From Enterobacter bugandensis (lineage in GTDB: Bacteria > Pseudomonadota > Gammaproteobacteria > Enterobacterales > Enterobacteriaceae): 64,000 nt of DNA. Under the pieces are notes generated by a model. It worked only from the letters and a program-made list of their open reading frames with translations, was not told the origin of the DNA and did not search any database. The translations under genes and the position numbers were made by a program. The DNA is taken from contig NZ_LT992502.1 in the NCBI RefSeq assembly GCF_900324475.1, positions 2,728,001 to 2,792,000 on the forward strand, in the 5' to 3' direction. Below, piece after piece: positions 53,725-62,933 of the stretch; within the stretch, counting starts at the first letter, position 1; every line of letters begins with the position of its first letter.

Positions 53725-54529
53725 CGGCTCCATCCGTCGCAAACGACACGAGGCTTAACGACAGCAACGGGCTTTCGCTTTGCTCGCTGAGCCAGGCTTT
53801 CTGGCCCATCCCTTCGTACAGGGTGCCGTCCTCATCGAGCGGCTGCCACTCGGTAGTGCGGCCCAGTTTGATCGCATCCGACGCATCGGCAGCAAACGGG
53901 TAACGCGCCGGGATCTGACATACCTGCTCCGTACCGTCGGTCAGGCGCACCAGCGCGTGACGCCAGACCAGATCGGTCACGCTGGCAGGCGCCTGGAAAC
54001 GGATCTCGGCGATTGCGTTAAACGGCAGCCAGAAATAGCGGCCGTTCACGATGGTTTCGCACACCGGGCCGAGACGGGCATCGCCGTCCATCAGCCAGTC
54101 AAACGGCTGAGCCTCATCGTTTTCGAGGGTGATGTGGCCGGGAGTGGCCTGCGCCTGGTCAAGCGCTTCAAGGCGCAGCGACCGGGCACGCTCGCCCTCC
54201 TCGCGGAGCGCCGCGGCCAGGGTGGTCAGCCACGGCCACTGAGTTTCAGGCATGGCCGGACGCGCCTGCCCCGCCATCACCTGTGCGCGCTGCAGCTCGC
54301 CCTGAATGGACTGCTCCAGCAGCGTGACGGTGGGTTTCGCCTGCGGCTTCAGCGCCAGCCAGCTTTTCAGCTGGGTCAGCGCGCGCGTCCCGTTGCCGCT
54401 GAGGATTAAAAACTGCACGAACGCGGCGCGGAGGTCTGCATCTGCCGGACGGGCTTTGATCTCTGTTTCAAGACGCGCCAGCGCGTCGTTGAGCGTTTCA
54501 CCCGCAAGCTGTTGATAGAGCGTATTCAT
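53717..54529 (-). CDS. tagJ: T6SS accessory protein TagJ (ImpE/SciE family)
   Basis: A 270-residue protein with a TPR-like N-terminal half (LNDALARLETEIKARPADAD, FLILSGNGTRALTQLKSWLA) and a C-terminal ImpE domain (NGRYFWLPFNAIAEIRFQAP; DLVWRHALVRLTDGTEQVCQ). TagJ binds the sheath protein TssB and is an accessory factor. ATG 54529 follows AAGGA at good spacing. Overlaps tssE. Confidence 0.9.
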   Translation of the reverse strand: MNTLYQQLAGETLNDALARLETEIKARPADADLRAAFVQFLILSGNGTRALTQLKSWLALKPQAKPTVTLLEQSIQGELQRAQVMAGQARPAMPETQWPWLTTLAAALREEGERARSLRLEALDQAQATPGHITLENDEAQPFDWLMDGDARLGPVCETIVNGRYFWLPFNAIAEIRFQAPASVTDLVWRHALVRLTDGTEQVCQIPARYPFAADASDAIKLGRTTEWQPLDEDGTLYEGMGQKAWLSEQSESPLLSLSLVSFATDGADE

Positions 54530-54538
54530 AGCCATTCC

Positions 54539-55537
54539 TTAATTCGCCGCGCGCCAGGCGCCTACTGCCGGATCGCGCAGCTGAGGACGCAGGGTATCAA
54601 TTAGAACGATATTCAGCGGGGTGCCTGGGGCAACCCAGGCGCTCCAGGTTTTCTTCACCGCCGCAATACGCGCCTGCAGTTTTGCATCGTCGCTGGCGGT
54701 CTCGCGGGAAATTTCTACCGCAACCGTGCCGTTGCTCTTCCAGCTGTTCAGGGTGCTGTCGTAAGGCAGGATCATCCAGCTCTGATCGCTGTCTGGCGTG
54801 CTGAATACCATGCGCTCTTTATTGACGGAGGTGATCAGCGCGTTTTCCGGATCGGCGCTCTGATTCAGCCCCATCACCGGGAAGCCGTGAATGTACGTCA
54901 CCGCCATCTCTTTCTGCCCGCCGTTGCGGGACTGAGAGATAACGGTGTGACCGCTCAGCCAGCTGCCGTTACCGCAGCGGGTGGTGTCAGAATCCGGAAT
55001 AAAGAGCGCCGGAGCGGACGCGCCGCCCTCCCAGAAGGTGCGCAGGTGGCAGCCATCCTGCAGGGTAAACTCCTGCCACGGCGTGCGGTCGGCCGCAACG
55101 GTGCGGGAAGCCACGTTCTGATCGGGTGGCAGTAACGCGCCGCTGGCTGGGGTTGCGGTGACGGTCTCGGCAGGCGCGGCCTGCTGCTGTTTCACCACCA
55201 GCGCCCAGTCCTGCGCTTTAGCTGCCGTGCCCTGCGCCAGCGTCGTTCCCTCGGGATCGTTGAGCGTCCAGCTGAGTTTATTCACTTTGCTGCACTGGTG
55301 TTCCAGCAGCGAGCCAAGACGCGGCACAAAGTTTTCCAGCACGGAGACGTCTTTCTTGCCGTTCGCCACAATGCGCAGCGCCACTTCTGGCTTACACCAG
55401 CTCTGCGGGGTGTTGTCTTTGATGTTGTCGATCCAGATATCCAGCTTCTGCGCAGGAGACTGCACGATGCGGAAATTTTCAGCCTGCGCGGTGGAGGTCG
55501 CCGCCAGAAGTGCCAAACCCGATAGCCAAAGTTTCAT
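54539..55537 (-). CDS. Exported T6SS-associated protein of unknown function
   Basis: A 332-residue protein with a clear signal peptide (KLWLSGLALLAATSTAQA, cut before ENF), so it is periplasmic. The mature protein has an N-terminal domain (about 20-115) and a C-terminal domain (LQDGCHLRTFWEGGASAPAL; YIHGFPVMGLNQSADPENAL) with no recognised family. AAGGAAC precedes ATG 55537. Lies between pppA and tagJ with no overlap but short gaps, so it is in the core operon. A periplasmic partner of PpkA is conceivable. Confidence 0.78.
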   Translation of the reverse strand: MKLWLSGLALLAATSTAQAENFRIVQSPAQKLDIWIDNIKDNTPQSWCKPEVALRIVANGKKDVSVLENFVPRLGSLLEHQCSKVNKLSWTLNDPEGTTLAQGTAAKAQDWALVVKQQQAAPAETVTATPASGALLPPDQNVASRTVAADRTPWQEFTLQDGCHLRTFWEGGASAPALFIPDSDTTRCGNGSWLSGHTVISQSRNGGQKEMAVTYIHGFPVMGLNQSADPENALITSVNKERMVFSTPDSDQSWMILPYDSTLNSWKSNGTVAVEISRETASDDAKLQARIAAVKKTWSAWVAPGTPLNIVLIDTLRPQLRDPAVGAWRAAN

Positions 55538-55553
55538 ATCGTTCCTTGTGTGT

Positions 55554-56351
55554 CTAATCAGTTCCGCAGGGAAGAAATTGTGCTGCGTCAGAGAGGGTGT
55601 GCAGCAAAGTGGTGTCCTGAGGGTTGCCCATCCATACCGCTAGGGCGGTATAGTTATCCTGCGCATTCCCCTCCTGCTCGCCATTCTTTTGAATGATTTG
55701 GTTCATTAAGGTCAGCCACTCCTGCGGCGTATTGACCATGTGCAGCGACTGCTTCATTTGCTCTTCGCTGACGCCGTGCCAGAATCCGTCGGTGCAGAGT
55801 AAAAAGGCATCGCCGTCTTCTACCTGCACCACGTCGCTGTAGCTCGCTTCCGGTCCGCCGTTTTCAATTCCCAGCGCCAGATAAAGCAGGTTGCTGTTGA
55901 GATCGTCCGTCTGATGCCCGGCATCCTTCATCTGCTGCACCAGACTGTGGTCCGTGGTGACGTGCCACAGCCACCCCCGGCGAAACAGGTACAGGCGGCT
56001 GTCGCCGGCATGCGCCCAGTACGCCAGCCCGTAGTCCCGGTCAATGAACAGGCTGACCAGCGTCGTGCCCATCCGGCGATAGTCCTGAACGGCCTGCTGT
56101 TCGCTCAGAATGGTGCGATTCGCCGTCTGCACGTAGTCGCGGATATGCTGCGCGTTGAGGTGCTTGTCGCCATCGAAGCGGGAGATAATGCTGTTACGGG
56201 CCAGTTCCGCGGCGACTTCACCACCGGGCAGACCCGCGATGCCGTCGCAGACGACAAAGCAGGCCGAGCGTTCCCCTATGGTTTCTCCCGTCTGATCCTG
56301 GTTGCTGGCGCGCGTCCCCTGGCGGGAGAGAGAAGCGGTTGCGATATTCAT
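55554..56351 (-). CDS. pppA: T6SS PP2C-type protein phosphatase PppA
   Basis: A 265-residue metal-dependent Ser/Thr phosphatase. PP2C motifs in order: RASNQDQ (metal Asp), CFVVCDGIAGLPGG, YWAHAGDSRLYLFR, LLCTDGFW, and AQDNYTALAV. It counteracts PpkA by dephosphorylating the FHA protein. ATG overlaps the tagH stop (ATGA), so phosphatase and substrate are coupled. Confidence 0.94.
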   Translation of the reverse strand: MNIATASLSRQGTRASNQDQTGETIGERSACFVVCDGIAGLPGGEVAAELARNSIISRFDGDKHLNAQHIRDYVQTANRTILSEQQAVQDYRRMGTTLVSLFIDRDYGLAYWAHAGDSRLYLFRRGWLWHVTTDHSLVQQMKDAGHQTDDLNSNLLYLALGIENGGPEASYSDVVQVEDGDAFLLCTDGFWHGVSEEQMKQSLHMVNTPQEWLTLMNQIIQKNGEQEGNAQDNYTALAVWMGNPQDTTLLHTLSDAAQFLPCGTD

Positions 56352-58108
56352 TTGTCTTCCGATCCGCTCTGTGAGTCTTTGTACTGATTCACCTCCATGT
56401 CATACGCATGAAGGAAGGCTTCGCCGAACAGGGTGTGGAAGTCATCCTCAATCTCGCCCGCCGTCTCGCCATAGCTGCGAACAAAATAGTCCCACAGGGC
56501 GGCTTTGCGGCTGCCCGGCAGCGCCAGACGCGAGGTCATGCCGTTCTGCTTCGCCTGCTCCTCCAGCTGTTCCGGGTTAAAGGACTGCAGCATCGCGGCG
56601 ATGATGGCGCGGATACCGGAGATCATCCCCAGCTGGTGCGCCTGCAGGTCGATCAGCGCATCGCGCACCGATTTGGTCGGCGGCATAAAGCCCGGCATCG
56701 GGGTGCCGAACATCTGAATTAAGACGGTTTTCCCGGTCGGCAACAGCTTGAACGGGTTGTTGGCATCGTCCAGCACCATGGTCATATCGGCTTTTACGCC
56801 GCGTTTCAGGATGGAGCGCGACGAGAGCAGCGCCACGGTGCCCTGCGAGAACATGCCGAGAATCTGCCCCAACTGACGCATATTTTCCCGGTCAAACTGC
56901 GGAACAGGCTGCATTTCGCTCAGGCCCATACCTTCAAGCAGCGCCTGCAGCAGCTCGCCCTGCAGCACTTCACCCTTCTCGCCATTATTCGGGCTGGCGG
57001 TTGGGGATGCCGCGTTATTGACCGGGTCGATGCGCAGGCGCCCCTTCGGTGCCTGAGCGCTGCTGCGCGCAACGGCCTGCGGCGTAGGCATGGTGAAGCC
57101 TGCGTAATCCGGCCGCGCCGGCTCTTCTTCACGCGGCGTTTCCTGCGGCTCTGGGGCGAACAGCGGAGAATCGGCAAGCACGTCCTCTTCCTGCTCCGGT
57201 TCAGGCGTTGATGCTGGCTTTTCGTCTGCAATATCATCCGGGTGGGTTAACGGTGCTCCGCCCATCAGCCCGAGCGGGTCATCATTGCGCGCGGCTGGCG
57301 CGCTGGCCTTTCCACCGAACAGCGCCAGCGGGTCAAGCTCGTCCGCCGCGTCTTCTTTAGGGGCGGGTTGCCCCTCAACCGGCGGCACCAGCGTGGAAGG
57401 CGTCACGTCGTCAAAAATGCTCTCTTTTTTGAACAGCGCTTCGTCGCTGAACAGCGTGTCCGGGTCGACGTTCTTGCGCTCAAGCGTTGGATCGCTGTCG
57501 TTGAACATCGCCAACGGATCTTCGGCATTACGTTCCGGCGCGACGGGCTGGGAGAAGGGATCCTGTGAGGCCGCAGGCTGCGGTTTTGCGCGGTTGCTGG
57601 AGATGCTGTCGGAGATGGAGAACTCCTGCATCAGGCTGTCCCAGATTTCGGAAGGCACGGCGGTCGGTTCCGCCTTCCCGCGTGGCGCGGGGTTAGCAGG
57701 CTTCGCTTGCGCTGCGGGCGCAGCGGGTGCGGCTGTCGGACGCGCCTGCTGCTGCATGCTGGCCGCCATGCGGCTCACCGGCTGCGTGTCGTGGATAAGC
57801 TCTGTCACTTCAATACGGTAGTCATCAATACCGAGAATGTCGCCATCCTGCAGTTCAACCTGACGTCCGCGCTCCAGCGGAATATCGTTTAATACCACGC
57901 GGGTGACGCTGCCACGGTTGGTGACACGGCATTCTCCCTGAGCGTCAACGTGGACAATGGCCTGCAGACGCGAGATGGTGCGGTCATTGTCCGGTAATAC
58001 CAGATTGTTATCCGTACCGCGCCCAATGGTGCCGCCCGGGGCGTAAAAATCACAGCTGCTTTGCGGCGGCTGATGACCGGGTTTCGTAGAAATAATCGTG
58101 AATCGCAT
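56348..58108 (-). CDS. tagH: T6SS FHA-domain protein TagH (Fha1)
   Basis: A 586-residue protein. The N-terminal FHA domain (about 25-100) has GGTIGRGTDNNLVLPDND-x-ISR and a final DGDILGIDDYRIEV. A long low-complexity Pro/Asp-rich linker (about 115-380) follows, then the VasC-like C-terminal domain (FDRENMRQLGQILGMFSQGT; SFNPEQLEEQ). FHA binding of phospho-Thr, set by PpkA and PppA, controls T6SS assembly. AGGAATACGCC precedes the start. Confidence 0.93.
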   Translation of the reverse strand: MRFTIISTKPGHQPPQSSCDFYAPGGTIGRGTDNNLVLPDNDRTISRLQAIVHVDAQGECRVTNRGSVTRVVLNDIPLERGRQVELQDGDILGIDDYRIEVTELIHDTQPVSRMAASMQQQARPTAAPAAPAAQAKPANPAPRGKAEPTAVPSEIWDSLMQEFSISDSISSNRAKPQPAASQDPFSQPVAPERNAEDPLAMFNDSDPTLERKNVDPDTLFSDEALFKKESIFDDVTPSTLVPPVEGQPAPKEDAADELDPLALFGGKASAPAARNDDPLGLMGGAPLTHPDDIADEKPASTPEPEQEEDVLADSPLFAPEPQETPREEEPARPDYAGFTMPTPQAVARSSAQAPKGRLRIDPVNNAASPTASPNNGEKGEVLQGELLQALLEGMGLSEMQPVPQFDRENMRQLGQILGMFSQGTVALLSSRSILKRGVKADMTMVLDDANNPFKLLPTGKTVLIQMFGTPMPGFMPPTKSVRDALIDLQAHQLGMISGIRAIIAAMLQSFNPEQLEEQAKQNGMTSRLALPGSRKAALWDYFVRSYGETAGEIEDDFHTLFGEAFLHAYDMEVNQYKDSQSGSEDK

Positions 58109-58194
58109 GGCGTATTCCTGCTGGTATGATTAGCGCTCAAACGCTGCCGCTCTCGGGACGAGAACGGCGGCGTTTGGGGCCGCTTCCACTGCTT

Positions 58195-58548
58195 CTATTT
58201 TGCGGTTTTGAGCGGACGAATCGCGTCGCTGTTGGCGATTAAGCTGCACTTTAAAACCTGATATTGACCCGGTTCCGTACCGCCTATCTTCTCTTTCAGA
58301 GAAGAAACAATGATCTGGTCAGCTTTTTCAAAATTTTCAGCAGGGAGATTGCTTGCTTCCAGCCAGGCGGCCGCGCTGGCCTCTGCATCATCTTTCAGAC
58401 TTTTACTGGCCGCGATCTTACTGATGCAACGGTTTTGCACCCAATTTTCAAAGATTTGTTGCTGAGTAAAAGTGCTGACGGCAGGCAGATTTTGGGCATA
58501 AACAGCAGAGGCATTGATAGCCAAAACCAGCAGTAATAAACGTTTCAT
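58195..58548 (-). CDS. tai4: Tai4-family immunity protein
   Basis: A 117-residue periplasmic protein with a signal peptide (KRLLLLVLAINASAVYA). The mature part is helical with two cysteines (NRCISKIA; VLKCSLIA), as in Tai4, which dimerises and plugs the active site of Tae4. Start overlaps the tae4 stop (ATGA), so the pair is translationally coupled. An 86-bp gap follows before tagH. Confidence 0.9.
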   Translation of the reverse strand: MKRLLLLVLAINASAVYAQNLPAVSTFTQQQIFENWVQNRCISKIAASKSLKDDAEASAAAWLEASNLPAENFEKADQIIVSSLKEKIGGTEPGQYQVLKCSLIANSDAIRPLKTAK

Positions 58549-59036
58549 TTCAGGCTCCAGAAGGTGGCGTTGGTCGGAATAAACGAACCATTACCCGGTG
58601 AGCCGAGGAAATGGCAATCATCAGAGCAAATATTTCCATTCCAGAGTGTGACATGACCGGTTGCGTCGCTCCAGCCATGCCCGGTAAAGATGATAATGCC
58701 TTGCTTGCCTGCAAATTGCGCAGGCGTTGGGGAAGAGACCGACATATCTGCATTGCCCAGTACCGTGGGGAGAAATGCAATCATATCTTTAACGCGGAAC
58801 ATATAGCGCTTTTTGTCATTCCCGGTCACTGTCGCATATTTACTGTTAGAAGGAATCGGAATGCCACAGTAATTTAAAACGTAACTCATACGAATTGGGC
58901 AGGCATTTTTAAAAATACCGGCGTCGATATTATGCTGAACTTTTCCACCCAATAATTTGCCAACCTGTTCTACGTTTACGTTCACTTCTCTGAATCTGTT
59001 CCAGGCGGCACCAAAAGCAGGACGCATATGAGACAT
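58545..59036 (-). CDS. tae4: T6SS peptidoglycan amidase effector Tae4
   Basis: A 163-residue NlpC/P60-like DL-endopeptidase that cuts peptide cross-links in the periplasm of target cells. Catalytic Cys46 in FKNACPIRMSYVLNYCG and His128 in WSDATGHVTLWNG are present. No signal peptide, as expected for a cargo loaded inside Hcp. The frame is open to 59153, but ATG 59036 with AAGGAG is right. It follows hcp directly, matching the Hcp-carried effector model. Confidence 0.94.
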   Translation of the reverse strand: MSHMRPAFGAAWNRFREVNVNVEQVGKLLGGKVQHNIDAGIFKNACPIRMSYVLNYCGIPIPSNSKYATVTGNDKKRYMFRVKDMIAFLPTVLGNADMSVSSPTPAQFAGKQGIIIFTGHGWSDATGHVTLWNGNICSDDCHFLGSPGNGSFIPTNATFWSLK

Positions 59037-59069
59037 CTCGTTTCTCCTTGATAAGAAGCTCAGGGTAAA

Positions 59070-59089
59070 GTGAGCCCTTTCGGGCCCAC
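59070..59089 (-). terminator. Hairpin between hcp and tae4
   Basis: GTGAGCCC-TTTC-GGGCCCAC, seven of eight pairs, five bases after the hcp stop. Only a weak U-stretch follows (CTTTACCC). It may be an attenuator or a 3'-end stabiliser that raises Hcp output over the downstream genes. Confidence 0.5.
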
Positions 59090-59094
59090 TATTA

Positions 59095-59577
59095 TTATGC
59101 TTCTTTGTTTTCTTTGATATTCCAGCCAGCGCTGCTTTCAGCACCTTTACCACCCGACGTGGTCTGCTCCCAGTACTGCTGTTTCACTTTCGCAGCCTGG
59201 AATGCATAGGTCACACCCACGGTGTCGCCGTTGTCTGCACCGGTGTACTGAACGGAAGTCACCAGCACATCTTCCAGCGTAATGCGGGAGTATTCCACCT
59301 GCTGACCGCCCGCTTTACAGACGGACAGCTCAACCTTAGTCAGGTGTTTACCGCTGGCGCAGTGTTTCAGGATAGCGGTGGTGGATTTGTCGATCAGCGC
59401 GTTAACGTGCAGGTCGTTAAAGTTAACTTTACCGGCACCGCCGCCACCGCCAACGCTCATATTACCTGGCTGGGAAGCGCCCCAGGAGAAGGAGGTAATA
59501 TCAGTCCAGCCGGTGTGGTTAGAATCTTTAGATTCGCCCGTAACACCCTCGACCTTCAGAAACATATCAATAGCCAT
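59095..59577 (-). CDS. hcp: T6SS inner tube protein Hcp (TssD)
   Basis: A 160-residue protein of stacked hexameric rings. Typical Hcp sequence: DMFLKVEGVTGESKDSNHTG at the start, ITSFSWGASQPGN, KHLTKVELSVCKAGG, and EYSRITLEDVLVTSVQYTGA. The frame is open to 59646, but ATG 59577 gives the family N-terminus MAIDMFLK. It is preceded by a 225-bp gap after tssC, so it may also have its own promoter. Confidence 0.96.
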   Translation of the reverse strand: MAIDMFLKVEGVTGESKDSNHTGWTDITSFSWGASQPGNMSVGGGGGAGKVNFNDLHVNALIDKSTTAILKHCASGKHLTKVELSVCKAGGQQVEYSRITLEDVLVTSVQYTGADNGDTVGVTYAFQAAKVKQQYWEQTTSGGKGAESSAGWNIKENKEA

Positions 59578-59687
59578 AATATCTACTCTTCGTGGATGAA
59601 CAATATTGCTTTCGAAAAAGCACTTATATGGCAAACAGGAAAGCATGGGGCTGAATAAAACCGTCCATATTTTACCTCTGCCTCATA

Positions 59688-59709
59688 TCAAATGACCCGT
59701 GTCATTTGA
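59688..59709. promoter_or_regulatory. Perfect palindrome upstream of hcp
   Basis: TCAAATGAC-CCGT-GTCATTTGA: nine-bp perfect arms around four bases, in the tssC-hcp gap. The arms are A+T-rich with no T-run, so it looks more like a protein-binding site than a terminator. No known consensus was recognised. The rest of the 59578-59802 gap shows nothing clear. Confidence 0.5.
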
Positions 59710-59802
59710 CAGTCTTACATTCCTCCGAAATAACGGAATGAATGTGAAGTCATTATTACCGTTCCAGCCGTCTTTCTTGCCGGCCCGTGCAAGATGTTGC
59801 TC

Positions 59803-61302
59803 TTACGCGTCTTTCGTCTTCAGCGACGGCAGCTTAGATACCAGACGCAGGGAAACGGTCAGACCTTCCAGCTGGTAGTGCGGGCGCAGGAAGAACTTCG
59901 CGGCGTAGTAGCCCGGGTTGTCTTCGATTTCCTGCACCTGCACTTCCGCAGCCGCCAGCGGTTTGCGGGACTTGGTTTCCTGGGAGGAGTTAGCCGGGTC
60001 ACCGTCGACGTAGTTCATCACCCAGTCGTTCAGCCAGCGCTCCATCTCTTCGCGCTCGCGGAAGGAGCCGATTTTGTCGCGCACGATGCACTTCAGGTAG
60101 TGGGCAAAGCGGCAGCAGGCGAACAGGTAGGGCAGACGAGACGCCAGGCGCGCGTTGGCGGTGGCATCCGGATCGTGATACTCGGCCGGTTTTTGCAGAG
60201 ACTGCGCGCCGATGAAGGCGGCAAAGTCGGAGTTTTTACGGTGAACCAGCGGCATAAACCCGTTTTTCGCCAGCTCGGCTTCGCGACGATCGCTGATGGC
60301 GATCTCGGTCGGGCACTTCATGTCCACGCCGCCGTCATCGCTCGGGAAGGTGTGGCACGGCAGGTTTTCCACCGCCCCGCCGGACTCCACGCCGCGAATC
60401 GAGGTGCACCAGCCGTACTCTTTGAAGGAACGGTTGATGTTGGCGGCCATCGCATAGGCCGCGTTCGCCCACGAGTAGCTGTTGTGGTTTGCGCCGTCGG
60501 TCTGCTCTTCAAAGTCAAAGCTGTCCACCGGGTTAGTGCGAATGCCGTACGGCAGGCGCGACAGGAAGCGCGGCATCACCAGCCCCAGATAGCGGGCGTC
60601 TTCGGATTCACGCAGTGAACGCCAGGCGGCGTATTCGGTGTTCTGGAAGATCTTGGTCAGATCGCGCGGGTTGGCCAGCTCCTGCCAGGACTCCATCTGC
60701 ATCACGCCCGGCGCGGTGCCGGTGATGAACGGACAGTGCGCCGCAGAGCCGATGCGCGCCATTTCCCCCAGCAGCTCAACGTCCTGCGGGCTGTGGTCGA
60801 AGTAATAGTCGCCGACGATGCAGCCAAACGGCTCGCCGCCGAACTGACCGTACTCCTGCTCGTAGATTTTCTTGAAGATCGGGCTCTGGTCCCAGCCCAC
60901 GCCCTTGTAGCGCTTCAGGGTGCGGCCCAGCTCCTGCTTGGAGATACTCATAAAGCGGATCTTCAGCATCTCGTCAGTTTCGGTATTGTTGACCAGGTAG
61001 CTCAGGCCGCGCCAGGCGCTCTCCAGCTTCTGAAACTCTTCGTGGTGAATAATCTGGTTCACCTGCTGCGAGAGCTGCTCGTCGATACCGGCAATCAGGT
61101 TCTGAATGGTGCGGTAGGTGTCGTTCGAGAAGGTGACGGTATTTTCCAGCGCCTGCTGCGCCAGGGTCTTGACCGCACTCTCCACGGCGGAACGCGCCTG
61201 ATCGGTTTTCGGGCGGAACTCTTTGTTCAGCAGCGCGCTGAACTCATCCTGGCTGAACGCCTGACCCGCCTGCTGATCGTGTTGTTGAGTCTGGTTGCTC
61301 AT
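59803..61302 (-). CDS. tssC: T6SS sheath large subunit TssC (VipB)
   Basis: A 499-residue sheath protein. Diagnostic parts: LESAWRGLSYLVNNTETDEM, GVGWDQSPIFKKIYEQEYGQ, FGGEPFGCIVGDYYFDHSPQ, RFLSRLPYG, and the C-terminal PGYYAAKFFLRPHYQLEGLT. With TssB it forms the contractile sheath around the Hcp tube. Three bases behind tssB. Confidence 0.97.
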   Translation of the reverse strand: MSNQTQQHDQQAGQAFSQDEFSALLNKEFRPKTDQARSAVESAVKTLAQQALENTVTFSNDTYRTIQNLIAGIDEQLSQQVNQIIHHEEFQKLESAWRGLSYLVNNTETDEMLKIRFMSISKQELGRTLKRYKGVGWDQSPIFKKIYEQEYGQFGGEPFGCIVGDYYFDHSPQDVELLGEMARIGSAAHCPFITGTAPGVMQMESWQELANPRDLTKIFQNTEYAAWRSLRESEDARYLGLVMPRFLSRLPYGIRTNPVDSFDFEEQTDGANHNSYSWANAAYAMAANINRSFKEYGWCTSIRGVESGGAVENLPCHTFPSDDGGVDMKCPTEIAISDRREAELAKNGFMPLVHRKNSDFAAFIGAQSLQKPAEYHDPDATANARLASRLPYLFACCRFAHYLKCIVRDKIGSFREREEMERWLNDWVMNYVDGDPANSSQETKSRKPLAAAEVQVQEIEDNPGYYAAKFFLRPHYQLEGLTVSLRLVSKLPSLKTKDA

Positions 61303-61305
61303 CGA

Positions 61306-61830
61306 TTATTCCTCGCTACCTTTCGCACTTTCGTCATTTTTTGGCAACTGGCTCAGGGATTTGAGCAGCGTCGGATCCTGGAGAATTTTTGCAATCAGCT
61401 CTTCCGCACCGTTTTTGCCGTCCATGTAGGTCAGCAGGTTAGAGAGCTGCGTGCGCGCCTCCAGCAGCTTGTTCAGCGGCTCGACTTTGCGGGCCACCGC
61501 GTCCGGCAGGAAGTCGTCCATGCTGTCGAAGGTCAGATCGACGTTGAGCTTACCTTCGCCGGTCAGGGTGTTATCTACCTGGAACGCCACGCGCGGCTTC
61601 AGCGCCTTCATGCGTTCATCGAAGTTATCGATGTCGATTTCCAGGAATTTACGCTCGTCGACGGCTGGCAGGTTTTCCACCGGCTTGCCAACCAGATCGG
61701 CCATAACGCCCATCACAAACGGCAGCTGAATTTTGCGTTCTGCACCGTAGATCTCTACGTCGTATTCGATCTGCACGCGGGGAGCACGGTTGCGTGCGAT
61801 GAATTTCTGTCCACTGTTACTCATTGCCAT
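61306..61830 (-). CDS. tssB: T6SS sheath small subunit TssB (VipA)
   Basis: A 174-residue protein with the typical RNRAPRVQIEYDVEIYGAER start, LPFVMGVMADLVG, and a C-terminal helix rich in Lys/Glu that is the ClpV-contact side in the family. ATG 61830 (GGAG upstream) is chosen over the in-frame ATG 61845. Confidence 0.95.
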   Translation of the reverse strand: MAMSNSGQKFIARNRAPRVQIEYDVEIYGAERKIQLPFVMGVMADLVGKPVENLPAVDERKFLEIDIDNFDERMKALKPRVAFQVDNTLTGEGKLNVDLTFDSMDDFLPDAVARKVEPLNKLLEARTQLSNLLTYMDGKNGAEELIAKILQDPTLLKSLSQLPKNDESAKGSEE

Positions 61831-61905
61831 GATGTTCTCCATCAAAGATGCGCGGTGAAGGTGAAACGGCAGACTCCATGCCTGTCGTCATAATGCCAGG
61901 ACGCG

Positions 61906-62922
61906 TCATTCGCGGCGTCCAAAGATGTTTTCCAGTTGGTTAACGCCGTCTGGCGCCAGGTCGCGAATAATGTCCATAAAGTTAAGTTCTGACAGCCGCT
62001 GCACCCGTTCAATCATCAGCGGCGCGGGGTGGCTCGGTTCGTACTGCGCGAAATACTGCTTCGCTTTTTCCAGCATTAGCTGCGCGTCGGCGCGGCTGGT
62101 AACCTGCACGCTGCGCCAGTCGGTGACCGGCTGAACGGGATGCGCTGCCGCAGGCTGCGGCTCAGCGTGCTGTTCAGCCTGCGCTTCACGGTTCGGCAGC
62201 AGCTTACTGATGTCGGTCACCTGACAGGCGCTGGCGACCAGCCCCACGGTTTTCAGCAGCTGCTCCATCTCGGGTACGCCGCTTTCACCGAGATGCCCGG
62301 TGAGCAGCTCGCGGATGGCCAGCAGCCGTTCGTTAATCACAATGACCGCTGCGGTCCCCGGCTGGTCGCCGCGCGCCAGTTCGTCAATCAGCCTCGGGCG
62401 ACCGCCCGGATAGTCCGGACACTCGGTTTTACTGCCGTCCAGCAGTGCCTGGGCGTCACGCAGCGAAATTTCATCGCCGTTTGAACGCAGCAGCGAGGCG
62501 TTACGTACCGCGACGGTGAGCTCGGATTTATCGCTCAGCCCTGCCAGAGCGTTAATGCGATAGAACGGGTCGGTTTCGCCATACTCTTCCAGCAGCGGAT
62601 AGAGCGGCTCCCAGTAGCGCGCGATCGCCTCCTGTACCAGCAACAGTCCGTCGGCGTAGCCTGCAAGACCGCGACGGCGGGTCCAGGCGTGGGTTAACGC
62701 CAGCATCACGCGAAGATCTTTGGTGCGGCTCAGCAGGCTGGTAGCGAATTTTTCTACCGTGTTCCAGTCCGCAGGCTCTGCCGGGATGATGGTGTCGCCA
62801 AACTGCTGTTCCGCTTTGCCCTGACTGGCCTGGTTCATCGCCTGGAAGTCAGCGTCATATTCCAGATTGTCGCCACAGGGCTTGTCGGGACTTATTGGCG
62901 CGAGAAATTCTTCGATATTCAT
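61906..62922 (-). CDS. tssA: T6SS assembly protein TssA (ImpA N-terminal family)
   Basis: A 338-residue protein. The ImpA-N domain (about 1-140: PISPDKPCGDNLEYDADFQA; DLRVMLALTHAWTRRRGLAG) is followed by a linker and a C-terminal helical part (LMLEKAKQYFAQYEPSHPAP; ELNFMDIIRDLAPDGVNQL) typical of the short TssA class. It coordinates baseplate and sheath growth. Confidence 0.93.
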   Translation of the reverse strand: MNIEEFLAPISPDKPCGDNLEYDADFQAMNQASQGKAEQQFGDTIIPAEPADWNTVEKFATSLLSRTKDLRVMLALTHAWTRRRGLAGYADGLLLVQEAIARYWEPLYPLLEEYGETDPFYRINALAGLSDKSELTVAVRNASLLRSNGDEISLRDAQALLDGSKTECPDYPGGRPRLIDELARGDQPGTAAVIVINERLLAIRELLTGHLGESGVPEMEQLLKTVGLVASACQVTDISKLLPNREAQAEQHAEPQPAAAHPVQPVTDWRSVQVTSRADAQLMLEKAKQYFAQYEPSHPAPLMIERVQRLSELNFMDIIRDLAPDGVNQLENIFGRRE

Positions 62923-62933
62923 GAGATCCCTGC

